Of a stretch of 64,000 bases of DNA, positions 46,077 to 58,411 are shown in pieces (the stretch's first letter is position 1; every line of letters starts with the position of its first letter). The notes beneath the pieces were generated by a model. It did not search any database, was not told where the DNA came from, and saw nothing but the letters and a program-made list of their open reading frames with translations. The stretch comes from Amphirosellinia nigrospora (Eukaryota; Ascomycota; Sordariomycetes; Xylariales; Xylariaceae): contig SCHM01000001.1 in NCBI GenBank assembly GCA_004123355.1, positions 7,388,193 to 7,452,192 of the forward strand. Reading direction: 5' to 3'. The translations under genes and the position numbers were made by a program.

Positions 46077-48979
46077 TTAACTGCCTTCACTACCCCCAGA
46101 TGCAGACTTGGGCGTCAGATTCGCATAAGTATCCGACACAAACTCTTCCCAGGTGCTCCAATTCATCATGTTAGTATCTAGCAACGCTGGATCGTTTAAT
46201 ATAGACCCTTCCGTAGGCCCCGTACCCGGCATAGTAGATCCCGGGCCTTGAGTCTGCGTAGTGTCATAACCACCACCAGCAAGGAACGTGGTATTCACAT
46301 CGAAGCCCATATCCGGCCACGCGAACAACGACTGCGCCATGGTCTGACACGGTTCGGCGATGATGCTATCGATGTCAAAGGGCGGCGGCGGCATGTCTAC
46401 TAATTCGGTGCTCCGCTTCAGATTCCTGGAGCGCATGAATTCTTCGTGTCGCTGGTTTTTGGCCGTGCTGATTGGGTCTGTCATGGGATTCCTCGCTATC
46501 TTGGCGTAAGGCATTGGTGAGTCCGAGGTCAGCGTGTGCGAGGATGATTCGGCGATTATCATGTCGGTGATGAGTCTCGGTCGGATGCGCGCGGCGTCCC
46601 CGGTCAGGGCTGGGTCGATGGCCATGTAGTCGACTGCGGGCTCGAGGCCGCTTAGTTGTTGTTGTGCGTCTGCTGTTGGTATTGCTGGTGCCGATGCCCC
46701 CATGTCGGTTGTGGCGGTTGGGTCTGTGGGAGTGATTGGGCTTGAGACTGTGACGATTTCCCCCGGAGCGCGGCCGCCCGTGCTGCTTTTGCTTTCTTGT
46801 ATAGTTTGCGGATGGGCCGCCATAGGCTGCCGCGCTTCGCGTCCGCGATCCTGTCGCTCCAGCGGGGAACACGAAATCTACGACCTGCCACTGTGATTCC
46901 TGATATTAGTGACATGACCGTGGTTTCGAGAGGGCCTGTTCTGGAACTGTTTCGGAAGTAGGGGAGTTATCAAAGACGAGACTTGGCTCGTGAAAAGCTA
47001 TTGGTGTTGCAAGACGGGCCAAGAAAAAAGTAAAAAAGCAAATTCAAAATAACGAATTATACGGGAAAGCACTTACGGCGTGGTCGACGACGTCCCCCTC
47101 CGTCTGCGTACACAGCTCCGCCAGGGTGACGGCGAGCGGATGCCACTGAACGTAGGACTCGGACCACCAGCGGAAGCGATCCGAGTAGGGCCCGACTCAG
47201 CGAACTCGGAGAGCTCGATGATGGAGACGGCGGTGCGCAGAGTGGACTGGTGAGACACGAACGGCGCGGCGCGACGGGCGCTCGATGTTGTTGTTGTCGT
47301 CGTCGTCGTCAAGGAAGGAGATGCGATCGTAGACGATCCGGATACGCCCGCGCTCACGGGCTGCTGCTGCTGCGGCGGCGGCGGCACCCTACCTACCGCC
47401 GCCCCCGGGACCGTGCCGCGCGGATGCAGCGGGTAGCGCATGACGAGCCACATCTTTAGGATGATGAGCCGCACGGTGACCGAGGCGAGGTACGAGCCCA
47501 CGTGCTCCGGGTCGGCGTTCTTCACGAACTGCTCCTCCAGCAGCCTGGCGCGCCGCACCGTCTCGTCCTCGCCGATGTTGCGGTGCGCGTACTCGGACCA
47601 GAGAAGATGCCGGAGCTCTGCGCCGTGAACAGCCCGAACGTGGCGTCCGAGGGGCCGGGCCGGTCGCGCAGCGGCGTCGTCGTGTCGGGCCCGAACTCCA
47701 CGTCGTCGATGTTGTGGGGCAGCCGCGTGTCGTAGCTCCCGCGCGCGATGACGGTCCCCGTCCCTCGGTCCTCGGCCGCGCGGATGTCGAGCACGATGAG
47801 CTGCCACCAGAGCCGCCGCCGCTGCTCCGCCTCGAACGGGGTCAGCCGGGTGTGTGTCCCGTCGCCGTCTTGGTGGATGTTGAGCGCTTGTGCGAGGCGG
47901 ATAGGTAGGCCTAGGAGTGCCCACGAGGCGCGCGAGCCGTTATGAGAGCGTAGACAGCATGTGAATAGCGTTAGTGCCTGTAGGGTCTCTATGCTGGTAT
48001 TGTTGAGGTAGTCGGCGCGTAGCAGGGCTTGCTCTATGCCGGCTTGGTATAGGACTGCTAGATCGGCGCGTGGCCGGCCTAGGTCGTGGGTGCATTCCGC
48101 CGTCGTTAGAGTCGTGACGGAGGCGTAGTATATGGCGAAGAATAGTGCGGTCTGCTCTGGGCTCAGATCCGATGCTGTTTCTGGGTGATCGGCTAGGTCG
48201 GACAATGCGTTGAGAATCGTTGGACGGTGCAATATCTTCAAGTGCATGTCAACGTTTCGGAAATACACCGCTGCTAGATATCGGATGTGATCCGGCGAAG
48301 GGTGCTCGTTGGCTTGTAAGCTGCCCCTTTGCCGAGTTCCTAGTAACATTCCTGGCGATGTGAGAATGCTTGCACCACCACCGCCACCGCCACCACCACC
48401 GACTGATTCGGGCGTGCTCCCTTCATTATCATCCTCATCGTCCGAATCTGTAGACTGTTCCAACGCCTGCCTTAACCCGACGACCTCATCACATAACGAG
48501 GACCAAAATTGCCCACTCAGATACTGCGAAGCGGTGCTATCCTGCAGCTGTCCCACGCCCTTGACACCACACTGTGGGCGGTCATCATCACGCGATCCCG
48601 AGTCGTTCTCGACGGCGATAGGAGGATGAAGCCGAGAAGCCGAGTCCTCCACGGGAACAGGGGCGCGCGTACCCGCATCTACTGCAGCAGTCTCGATGCC
48701 ACCCACCCCAGCCTCGAGTTCCTCGAGCCCGACCCTGCCGACGATGGACTCGAGGCGGTTCAGGCGCTGCAGGAGCTCGGCGTTCTTGGTCTTCCGGGGC
48801 CGCTGGATCCGTTTCCGCGCCGGGAACACGCACTCCGACCCGCTGCGCACGCAGTTGCGGCACGGGTCCTGCTTGTCGCATTTTAGCTTTCGCGCCCGGC
48901 ACGATGTGCAGCTCAGTGGCGGTTTCTTCTGCGGCGGAGGCGGCTGTTGTTGCTGCTGCTCGCTGCTGTCGCCAGCCAT
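46077..48979 (-). CDS. Zn2Cys6 fungal transcription factor
   Basis: Fungus-specific regulator, about 900 aa. Near the N-terminus is the binuclear zinc cluster CTSCRARKLKCDKQDPCRNC then VRSGSEC (residues about 24-50), followed by a basic linker and a Leu-rich dimerisation helix (LLQRLNRLESIVGRV). The middle holds the fungal_trans domain (YLAAVYFRNVDMHLKILHRP to FTCCLRSHNGSRASWALLGL and RRRLWWQLIVLDIRAAEDRG). A 192-bp intron (46885-47076) leads to the C-terminal exon, ending NWSTWEEFVSDTYANLTPKS. Frame changes occur before LLWSEYAHRNIGEDE (47590), before SDRFRWWSESYVQWHP (47190), after VVDFVFP (46860) and inside the Gln-rich tail. The first three fit a single missing G or C in a run. Target genes are unknown. 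A poly-Gly run (about residue 195) and poly-Thr run are low complexity. Confidence 0.82.
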
Positions 48980-49862
48980 GGCAGCAGACAGAAATGATCG
49001 GCTTGAAACCCTAAGCTTATTCTAAAAGTGCTTATGTCCGGGGCGGGAGGGATGCATAAGTGACGGGCAGATTTCACATTGATGGCTGATGTCAGCAAGG
49101 AGCTGGTATGCGAGGTGAGACAGTGAGCTGGATTAGGCCCCCTTCGACGCACGGTATTTTCGTACTGGGATCAAGCCACAATTTGTTTATATGTGTTTCG
49201 GACGAAGTAGCTATTCGGATTTTGCTAAGATTGAAATATTTACGTTTACGTCACCGCTAGAAATCTTTTCTTTTGTTGACCATTTTTGGTACGGATGGCT
49301 TGCATTGGCACGACTACGCCGTTCTAGATCCTTACGCATTAGATGCATATGCTTTGTTAATTACCTCCTAAGTTAGGTCTCGTTCTTTATCATCGACCAC
49401 CTTACGTTCTGAGGGTGTTGGAGGTTGTCTGATTGTGAGACATAACGTAATCCCTATATGTTCGAGATTCAAGAACAACCTCTCACACTCACGAATAGAT
49501 TATTCATCACCAAGGTCCTGTGCCTAATTAATCTCAGTTCAAGAAATTGTGGATGATAAGGGTGTGCTCCAGTCGCCAGGCAGAGACCGGCCTACCTGGT
49601 TAGCCCCAACTTGACACATGCTAACCCACATACGGTATCTCACCGAAGCCGAAGCCGATGCCTGACTCACTCACAAGCCGCCATATGGTGAAGTAGCCGG
49701 TATATACAATACAAGTATAAAAATGGATAGAAGAGAGTAATTCTAACAGTGACTTGTGCGTAGTTCGATATTAAATCATCTGGCCTCTAATTGTAGAAGA
49801 CGCGGGTTTCATTGAAGTCTCACTCACCTGCTCAATCGAATTCAATACACCCACCTATCACA
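48980..49862. promoter_or_regulatory. Divergent promoter region of the Zn2Cys6 and GNAT genes
   Basis: About 880 bp between divergent starts. AT-rich and without recognised ORFs; no specific site is assigned. Confidence 0.4.
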
Positions 49863-50606
49863 ATGGCTTCACCAAGTTTACCTGAACGTCCACACGCATC
49901 TTTACCTGCTTCTTCGAAAATCAAAGTAAAGACAACGTGGCCAACAATACCTCCAAACGTTGCTCGGACACCTATCCGAACGGAGCGCCTATTGCTTCGC
50001 CCTTATACCGCTGCCGACGCTGAGGAAGTCTATGAACTTCGAAAGCAACCTGAAGTCATGATATGGACAACGATCGGCACAGTAGACAAGACAGTCGATG
50101 ATTCGCGTGCTTTTGTCGAGCGCTTCTTGTCCCCAAAAGACCTCGAGACCTACAATTTCGCCATCGTGTATCTTGGCGATACTAGCGAAAACAAGGATGC
50201 GAAAGGCGTGATAATCGGCACTGCAGGCGCTCACCACGTACAGCCTGATCAAGGATGGCCTGAAGTCGGCTACCTATTTCGTAAGGAGTACTGGAGTAAG
50301 GGGCTCGCGACTGAGTTTCTGCGAGCTTTCACTAAGGCATGGTGGGCGCTACCACGAACTGAGGTCGAACTTGAAGTCGAGGCTGCATCAGTAAAGGGGA
50401 AGGCTGAGAATAACGATGGCGGCGTGGTTGAAGTGCGAGAAGTTCTCACGGCCTACATTAGGGCGACTAATATAGGAAGCAGGAGAGTTCTCGAGAAATC
50501 CGGTTTTAGGGAGTATAAAAGCTGGACGGCACCGGATAGTCGCACAGATCATGAAGGAAAAGCCGCCGAGTTGGTTGCATTTGCGCTCGAGGCACCGGAG
50601 AGCTGA
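49863..50606 (+). CDS. GNAT-family N-acetyltransferase (RimJ/RimL type)
   Basis: Single-exon, intact, 247 aa. The start at 49863 (CACAATGG context, MASPSLPERP) is preferred over an in-frame ATG 17 codons upstream. The GNAT fold begins at RTPIRTERLLLRPYTAADAE (about residue 35). WPEVGYLFRKEYWSKGLATE holds the acetyl-CoA pyrophosphate-binding loop, and AYIRATNIGSRRVLEKSGF is the classic C-terminal strand-helix of RimJ/RimL-like enzymes. An acidic insert with EAASVKGKAENNDGG interrupts the fold, as in many fungal members. The substrate is unknown; proteins or small-molecule amines are both possible. Confidence 0.88.
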   Translation: MASPSLPERPHASLPASSKIKVKTTWPTIPPNVARTPIRTERLLLRPYTAADAEEVYELRKQPEVMIWTTIGTVDKTVDDSRAFVERFLSPKDLETYNFAIVYLGDTSENKDAKGVIIGTAGAHHVQPDQGWPEVGYLFRKEYWSKGLATEFLRAFTKAWWALPRTEVELEVEAASVKGKAENNDGGVVEVREVLTAYIRATNIGSRRVLEKSGFREYKSWTAPDSRTDHEGKAAELVAFALEAPES

Positions 50607-51127
50607 ATAAATGTGGATTACGAATGAACTGCGGCGTCAGAATCCTGCCAATCCTTCAATGATTGAGGGATAAGTATAGTGTAGTATTGATAGCTTTAGC
50701 GAATGCGACTGCCTGACCAATTACAGTGAGAATAGCCGCAATGTGTATGTAGGACTTATACTATCAATAACCGCGATATCTCTGTCGTCATAGGTACTAC
50801 TATCACCATTGATTGGCCTATGGTGGTAGGATTCCATGACTTCAAATCCTTGGACCACCGCGGAGGAATATACATACCGGATCACAGTAGAGTGAATGCT
50901 GGGCTCGGGACCGAGTCACAGCTGAATTGAGCTGATAGAACCAAATTCTTCTAAAGCTCACTAATCAGTTCTTCTCACCATGATCCGAAGCCCGATGCTG
51001 ACGTGCTGGTGTAACGATTTTAAGATATTCATAAGAAGGGAGGCAGGAGCTGAGTTGAAGCTGTGATAATCTCCTATCACTATCCTCACTTAGTTCGCGG
51101 CAAACTTCTTAGTGACATTTTGAAATA
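50607..51127. other. Intergenic between GNAT and DUF1772 genes
   Basis: About 520 bp, AT-rich, no gene recognised. Contains the promoter of the DUF1772 gene. Confidence 0.4.
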
Positions 51128-51709
51128 ATGGCAACTAGTTCCCCTCCATCCCTGACTGTGGCGGCGTTTGTCGGAATACTTGCCTCGGGATGGGCCGCAG
51201 GTAAAGTTTACCCCTGCACATAACGGCTTCGTTACGCGGCACATCTGGGTCAGACAAGCACTAACAAGCCGTGATCGATGAAACTAATAGGCATGGGCAC
51301 CGGACTCTCTGTGTTTAGCACACCAACAATCGTCAGTGGAGGCGCGTCAAGTGAAGTGATGGTCCGTCAGTGGCGATTTATGTTTCTTCGAGGGCAAGCG
51401 ATCATGCCCACACTCGGTGTAATTAATGCAATTAATTACTGGAGCGTCGCATATCGCTACTGGTCCCGTGGCCTCGAATGGCGCGGATTTGCGGTGGCTG
51501 GCGTGTCGACCTTCTTCATCGTGCCATACACGCTAGCCTTCATCATGGGAGTCAACAAAAAGCTTATGGCAGCGTCCGAGAGGCAGGAGAAGACGCTGAG
51601 CGATGCCTCGGCTGCGTCTCTCATCAAGAAGTGGGGAGATCTCAATGTCGCGAGAGCTGTGGTTCCTATTATTGGGACGGGCTTGGCTTTGTGGAACTTC
51701 TGCCTGTAA
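51128..51709 (+). CDS. DUF1772 membrane protein (anthrone-oxygenase-like)
   Basis: Read as join(51128..51200,51291..51709), 163 aa, intact. The 90-bp intron has branch CTAAC and completes Gly-25. Four hydrophobic segments are visible: LTVAAFVGILASGWAAG, RGQAIMPTLGVINAINYW, FAVAGVSTFFIVPYTLAFIM and VPIIGTGLALWNFCL. Between the last two is the polar helix VNKKLMAASERQEKTLSD, whose NKKL(M) pattern is typical of DUF1772 proteins. Some family members (HypC-like) oxidise anthrones in polyketide pathways, but no polyketide synthase or other pathway gene lies in this window, so no such role is claimed. Confidence 0.82.
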
Positions 51710-53130
51710 TGCAGTGTACGCTACACTACTAATTCTGTGAGACCGGACCGGTACCCGACCTTGTCGTAGGGAAGAGATCTCGGAAGGATGGAACTAAATG
51801 CCTTGAACCGTCTGACTGCCTGGGGGCTGTGTCTGATGCCTGAAAGCTGATGTTGGATGCTGGATGGGCACAGGTTGTGAAACACCCGTGATGTTACCTG
51901 TCTGTGTGGTTGCCTTCATATTGTTCAATCTGAATGGGAGAAATATGATAAGTCATCATCATCGAGATGCAACAACTGCCAACATGCCTACTTAGTGGAG
52001 TATAACATGAACGACTGCCTGCGGCTGGATTCTCGAGGGTGTAGTGTCGATGGAGGCAGCCGACCTTGGTTGGGGCGCAGTTAGGGTGGTTAGGGTGGCT
52101 CTAGGTAAGTAAGTACCTACTATGTAAGGCAAGGCACGCTAGGGTGTGTGCTGAAGGGCGGGAACAGAGCGCTAGTTTAGACTATTGTAGAAGGGTCTAG
52201 CAGCTAAGCACGTGTCAGACGGCTACTTGTACATACTCTCGTCCATGCCTGGCCATGTATTTGGGCAGCATGGATATTTTGGAATTTAGGTGCTATGACG
52301 TGGGTAACGAGGGCGTAACGTCTGGTAAGGTGGGCACTCAACCTGAGCGATTTCCCTACAAATGTGCAAATGTACCTACATATAGTGTGTAGCACAAGCG
52401 GTAAATGGTGTCATGTATGATGTATCCGAGATCTGAGCGCAGGTAATTCCCGTCTTATTGTCTTATTCGGACCAGATTCAACCTTACTTGTACCTCACCC
52501 TTCCCGACTCTAACGTCAATATCCCCTCACTCAGCAACAAAGCATCGTCTCTCATCGTCAATAGTAGCCTAATACCACCTATTACACTGCATTCGAAGCC
52601 ACAGTCGCATCCCACATCCGTCCTCTTAGACGTCAGCGCCGTGTTCCTGCACATCACTGTACTGTGTTGCATTCGACGGTTCGACGCCCTGGTCGCCTTG
52701 CTGCTACTGTCCGTTATCCATGATCCGCCTCCCAATGCGAATACATTTTGCACCCTCACCACCAGCGACTACTGCTTGCGCCCTATTTTCATCCAAACTC
52801 CCGTCAACGTGCACTTATGCCGCCCCAGCTCTGTAACACGGCAGAGGTTGTGCTGCCCAATACATCATTGTATCAATGCTGAACCAGTTCGGGCGCAAAT
52901 CACCAATAACCAAATAACCGAAAGCCAAATAACCAATAATCAATAACCAATTATCGCCCCCCGACCTCGACAAGCCATCGTGTCTGCGACTCTCATCCGA
53001 CTACTCTCTTTCTTAAACCATGAGAATCATAGCCTGTCTTATCACTGTACCATACCATTATTAGAACATCCCTTAGATCGGTTCACTCCAAGCCTCGTCT
53101 ACTTTGCTTCATCCGCTCGAGCTGTCCTCC
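51710..53130. other. Intergenic, no gene recognised
   Basis: About 1.4 kb. Two adjacent TTAGGGTGG nonamers lie at 52081-52098. The right part (52458-53100) is C/A-rich and G-poor, like a long 5' leader of the DUF7514 gene, with repeated CAAATAACC words near 52905-52940. No gene recognised. Confidence 0.45.
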
Positions 53131-55125
53131 ATGGCGGCCACGTCGAAGTCCAGTCCAAAGGACCCCTCCTCTCCCATCCCACCTTCGGCTGCCGACACCC
53201 CTCGTCCGCGAGCTCAATCTCAATCTCAACCTCCACCTCCACCTCCACCTCCGCCGCCGCCATTATCTCAGCCTCGACCCGGACCGCAGCCACAGCAGTC
53301 ACCACCGCAACCACAACCGCAACCGCAACCGAAACCTCAATCTCAATCTCAACATAAGTCGAAAAAGCCACATGTCGATGGAAAGTCTTATTATGGCTAC
53401 CTCTTCAATGACGACAAGTCACCAAACGACACTTTGGACGCCCTCCTCCGTGCTATCGGACAGCATATTGTTAGTCGCCACCAGCTATATCCCTCGCCTT
53501 CTCTTTTTATCTCTCTGCGCGCATCGTTCATACTAATCTTTGGCCACCAGATCGATCACATCGGTGACAAAAACGACAAGCAACTTAGCCCCAAGAAACT
53601 TGCCGCTTTCTATCATGACGTAGGCGGTGATTATGACGGCCTCTTTCTTAAGTCACCTGATAGGACAATATCATACATTTGGCAGGCATTAGGAGTTCAG
53701 CACGCTCTTCAACCCACGCCAGAGAACGATTTTGCGCCACCGTCTATACCCGCACTGACCTTGAGGGGATTTGTCAGATGGGAGTCGCTCCAGCTCCTTC
53801 TCGGACCTGAGGAACATGTACCCTACCTCCAATACGCCGTGGCACACTGGAACTTGAAGCATCCCTACACGGGCGAGGCCTTCCCTGTTGATTTGCCTGC
53901 CACGGCATTCCCACCGTGTGCGACGCAGCCGTTGATGAATGGCATCGAGCTTGCGGTCAGAAACTTCGAGAGGCTGCCACGCCTAACGAAGAGGACGAGA
54001 GGCCACGACGCCACGATTCCGACCCGCGCGTACACACTACCCCTGGTAGCAATACACACAGCGCATCGGCCGGAACCGTGCCCCGTTATCGACCCGAGTC
54101 TGAGTATTTCCGGCGAAGACGCCCTATGTCTTATGTGCATGTACCGGAACCTCGGTATTCACAGCATACCAGTCATCCAAGTCATCCCACCACAGTACCG
54201 GAAGCCAACAGCAGACTCAGTAGCACAGTGGGAGCTCGTTGGAGGGCTTCACCAGGGGCCGGAGACACTCTGATATTAAACCGCCCCGGTCATTGTTAGG
54301 GAAGACACCCGGTCTTCTGCACATTTAGACCTCATCGTCCACCTCATATCCGTCGCCATAGTCATACTTACCAATCACCATATGCCGCCGAAGCCCCTGA
54401 TTCGGAATCCGAGTCTGATACGTTGCGAGGTTCTCCACGTCACGATGATCCTACACCTCAGACACCTCCAGGTGTCCGACGAATACCCGTAGCGACTTCC
54501 ATTCCGGCAGCAACGTCAAGTCGAATCCGTCGCAGCGATATACGACAGATGATCCTCGGAGGATAAGCATCCCAGCTGAGATAAAGCAGAAGTTCGCCTC
54601 TTTTCTGATGTCGTCGTCAAATCGACAGCGGAGTACTCTAGAGAGTCTGGTCCTAATCTACATTCAAGCGTGCGCTATCGAAAAGAAGCCCCACGAACCC
54701 GCCTTAGTCGTAGCTTATCCGGGGATTCGTTCACTAGCGACGGATCGTTGCCGGAAATAGTTCCGAAATATGGGCGTGACAACCGCGACCAACATACCCG
54801 TGATCGCACATTAGAGCGCGAGCGCGAGCGTGAACGAGATCGAGATCGTGAGCGGGAGCGAGCCCGTGACAGAGCACGTGAGTGGGAAGAAGAGATGGAG
54901 AGAAAAACTCGTAAAGAAAAAGCATATTTGCGCCCAGTCGTCAACAGGAGAACTAGTAGTCACGCGGACGTCGATCGTCGACGAGAAGATGCTTTATGGG
55001 ACGCGAGAGATCGGCGTCGAGAGAATAGGGATTTGGAGAGAGACGTTCGGCGAAACTTGACGGCTGATGAGCTTGATAGACGTGAGCGTCGAAGATACCA
55101 GGATCATGGCCCAGCCCGCCCATGA
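53131..55125 (+). CDS. DUF7514-type fungal protein with low-complexity arms
   Basis: Fungus-specific protein of unknown function. It starts MAATSKSSPKDPSSPIPPSA, followed by Pro-rich and Gln/Pro-rich tracts (to about residue 80). The conserved domain begins SYYGYLFNDDKSPNDTLDAL. An intron of about 81 bp starting GTTAGT near 53470 is probably removed, joining AIGQHI to IDHIGDKNDKQLSPKKLAAF. The domain continues GGDYDGLF, ISYIWQALGVQHALQPT, ALTLRGFVRWESLQLLLGPE and LKHPYTGEAFPVDLP. After a frame change near 53912 it continues as VDEWHRACGQKLREAATP and later SYVHVPEPRYS. Further changes lead to the C-terminal part (54670-55125): SRSLSGDSFTSDGSLPEIVP and a long alternating Arg/Glu/Asp stretch (about 54810-54900) that probably forms a single helix. 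Confidence 0.72.
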
Positions 55126-57299
55126 CCGGTGTTAGCGGTAGGAGATACCCTCGATGAAAAGGACTCGAGATGAATGATGGAATGTTCCAAAATAATGGTT
55201 CGCATGTTGGCAAGGAGTCCATGGCGTTTTAGAGCGGTGATCTTGTTTGTACGAAAGACGGATTGTTTAGTGATGAATTGTGCAAGATTTGGGGTCACAT
55301 TTCGTAGTATAGCAGTTCAACAGGATGCTTGGATATAGAGACATAACCTGGGTCAATATATACGGAGTGTTCACACGCGGCATTTGAAATCTTATCTTGC
55401 TATCGTTCCTAGAAACAGTCGTAAGAAGTTGGACCTCTTTTCTAAAAGAGGCCAGGAGCTCGTTACGAAGTCAAATTTCAAGTTGTATCATAAACCCATA
55501 CTACGAGATGCGGAGTTCGCTAAAGGATCGATAAACATTGCATCTATCACTGTCTGATGTCACTACATTAGATACTTAAAATATACTCCTTTCACAAACG
55601 GGCTGATGGGTGCTTTCAAGATGTATCTTGCTAGAGAAGCCACGTGGGGTTGATTAAAAACTGCACAAAGTGGAACTGCTCGAGGTGTGAGTCAGACGCT
55701 AATAACAAGCCGTGCTATTTTCCTTGCTTGGACTAAACTGCTGTGTTGTCTTTGTCGCATATTCTCTCTCTCTCTCTCTCCTCTTCTGAGTCATGTTTAG
55801 AGAGTGTGGTATGACCGAGGGGTGGTAGGCGACAAAAATCAATCATAAAAGATTTAAATATAAATACTACGGAAAGGGGGGTGAAGTAGGAGATAGGAGA
55901 GATGACCGATAAACATAAAACGAAACATTGTAAGTCATGCCACGCAAGTCCCTGGTTGGGGAGAACACGTATCTTATAGAATAATTGATGATGTGTGTGC
56001 GATGATAGCTCGCCATCATCAGCAGACTAGGTGTATCACGGCGGACGTCAAATTATCTAGCCCGATATTTTCCTCGGTACCATGTTAATGTTCCTAACTA
56101 TTGTGGTGTGTGTGTGGTCTTTAGCTATACACCCTCTCCGGCCCAATCATGTTTTCTCCATTTCATCGTGCTTCTACTGCGTACAATTGGACGGTTGATC
56201 GCGATCGTGCGATCTTGTGGTTTTCTGAGAACAATGCTTAGTACGACGTACGTGTTCTTGTCACCTGAGCTCTCTCAATTTGGGACGAATGAGATATTTA
56301 AATTGTCTGTGGAGGCTTGACTATAGTTTCGTGATTCGACGCTCACGAACTAGAATAGGGGGACGCGTCAGCTTGGGATAACTTTCCAAAATGATAATGA
56401 AACGAGGACTAGATATCATAATTGGAAAGTAAGAAACATGGGAGATACACTCAGATTCATACATAGTAGCTATGCAGCACTTATTCAAGCTCGGGCAAAA
56501 CCAGGAGTACAATATCAGCAGCAAATTTAGAAATCGAAAGGGGCAAGATAGTCAGTCCACAGCAATGTAGGCTTGAGTCTGTAGAACCAAATGAAGGTCT
56601 TATTTCTTTCCCTGCCTACATGCGTACGGTGTACTTCCTGACCTCATTTTACAACCGCCCGCAAGCTGAGGCGACGACTAACCTCAAGAATAAGAGACGT
56701 TGAAGAATACCTTTATCGTCATATAGACAACTTGACCCTAGCAGAAGCGTAGTACCAGAACACCATCACAGGCACAAGCCAGTCAAACACATGCTAAAAA
56801 TGTAGTGATAGCTGGCTTATATCTTCATCTACGATGAGAAAAGGGCCGTTAAAGGTGTTACCCATCATTTGCTTGAGACATGTGCAACTTGGAACCCCTC
56901 TCCGGTTATAAATGCAGGCCCGTGACGTCTAAGCTCGAACCTCCACATCGAACCTTCTAATTCACCTCGGTTGGCCAACGTATTCAACAATAAATCCCTT
57001 GCTGCTCGCGCTCATCTGTGGGTGTAGTCGCGCCTCCCTCCCGGGTCTTTAAGTGACGTCTTGACGCGATATCTCTTCCAGCCAGCGAGTTCGCAAATCT
57101 TATCACGGGTCCAACGACATAGATTCGGAAACAGCTTTTGGAAGACTGTATTAAAGGAGGTAATGCAAACTGCGCAATACGTTTCGTTTCGTGTTTCTAC
57201 CGTTTTGTGATCGTACCCTCTACTAACACCAAGACACAGCATTCACGGACACTCCCTCCACCATAATCCCACCACTCGCCTCCGGAGCTCGTCGGCGGC
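55126..57299. other. Gene-poor stretch, about 2.2 kb
   Basis: No gene recognised. Contains a (TC)9 microsatellite at 55763-55780. ORFs at 56108-56320 (plus), 56321-56524 (minus) and 57012-57242 (minus) have no recognisable similarity. Confidence 0.45.
55763..55780. repeat. (TC)9 microsatellite
   Basis: Nine perfect TC dinucleotides in an intergenic region. Confidence 0.9.
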
Positions 57300-57647
57300 A
57301 GGATGTGCACCGGGACGGTGACTACTACGTGAAATGCGGACACTCGGCGATCGAGTGGCTGACGTGCCGGGTCCACCGGTACTCGCCGTGCGCGCGGAAC
57401 CCGTCGGCCTGCCCGAGGTGTTCCGGGACGAGACGTGCGACCACCGGTGGTGTTTGGCCAGCGGGCTGACGTGGAAGTGCTGCTGCTGCTCTGCCTACAA
57501 CAAGTGGGGGACTGCATGGGCTGTGCGCACGTCAAGTGCCGGTCCTGCACAACCGTGCCGGGCACGAGGGGGCATAACTTCAAGGATCCGAGGTATGAGC
57601 GGTGGAAGCGCCGCTATGAGGCGCAAGAGCGGACGCGGGGATCCTGA
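57300..57647 (+). CDS. Small Cys-rich, putative zinc-binding protein
   Basis: GC-rich coding block with closely spaced Cys/His pairs: DYYVKCGHSAIEWLTCRVHR and PCARNPSACP in one frame, FRDETCDHRWCLASGLTWKC then CCCSAYNKWG in the next, and MGCAHVKCRSCTTVPGTRGH in the third, ending RRYEAQERTRGS. Taken together the order of CxxC/CxxH knuckles resembles the small zinc-binding, Cys-rich proteins common in Sordariomycetes (WxCC..C..C..H..C). The gene start is uncertain; an upstream exon may lie near 57150. At least two frame changes are needed. Function unknown. Confidence 0.45.
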
Positions 57648-58411
57648 GAGGTGAGCGGGCAATTGGTTCGTGAGGGTGTGAGGGAGGAATGCTGTAGATA
57701 GAAGTGGCTGTCTAGCATGAGAGCCCGGGGATTCAGGTACAATCATTACGAAGTAGTCATGGGACTGGAAGACAGCTTTCGAGGAGGGCTACTATGGATC
57801 CTTGAGACAAGAGAGATAGAACTGAGACGCTGGTGAACAGGGCGAATGAATTTACCTTCGTCTAAAGGAAGTAGGACGGCTTTAATTCCCTGCAAGGCTC
57901 ATCGAAAAGGAGGAACTGTAACCGTGATATGCTTGAGGGTGAACTACTAGTGACACCACACGAGGATGAGTTACACACCCACACTAGTGTGAGCAGTCAC
58001 TATGCGATGCTTAGCAAGGTAGTATTTGTATCGTTGTGGAGGTATCGTGACAAGGGCTTGAGCTCAAGTGCTTGAAACTCGGGGTTCTATTCAGCTAATA
58101 ATATCCTTAAGGTCTATAGGGTCATTGGTTTCTATTCTGACATCAATATAACCTCGCCTATGTCTTCAACGATAGACGAATTCTAGATCCTCCCCTCTCG
58201 AAGGCTTCCGAAGGTATGACTCCTCGAGAAGGGGGCTTTGCTATCTTAACCAATGCTAACATGCTCATATCTCAGGCCGCAGGACTCTGTGCTTGTCTGT
58301 GTCACATAGCTGAGTCTCATCCTCGTCACGTGATCCCCCTGAGCATCATCACTTCGCTTGTGTGAAGCCCCCTTAGCTGGGCACGACTATCCTGCCTTAC
58401 TATTCCACTTA
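57648..58411. other. Intergenic, no gene recognised
   Basis: About 760 bp with no coding similarity recognised on either strand. Confidence 0.4.

Noticed and set aside
51128-51709. Anthrone oxygenase of a polyketide cluster
   Set aside because: DUF1772 is a broad family, and no polyketide synthase, hydroxylase or transporter genes lie nearby.
52081-52098. Two TTAGGGTGG units resembling telomere repeats
   Set aside because: Only two units, with GTGG spacing and no further array, so not good evidence of an interstitial telomere.
53099-53371. Minus-strand Val/Glu/Ala-rich ORF
   Set aside because: It is the antisense of the Pro/Gln low-complexity arm of the DUF7514 gene.
46077-55125. Biosynthetic cluster formed by the Zn2Cys6 regulator, GNAT, DUF1772 and DUF7514 genes
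   Set aside because: No backbone enzyme is present, and eL20 and CSN12-like housekeeping genes lie immediately beside the regulator.
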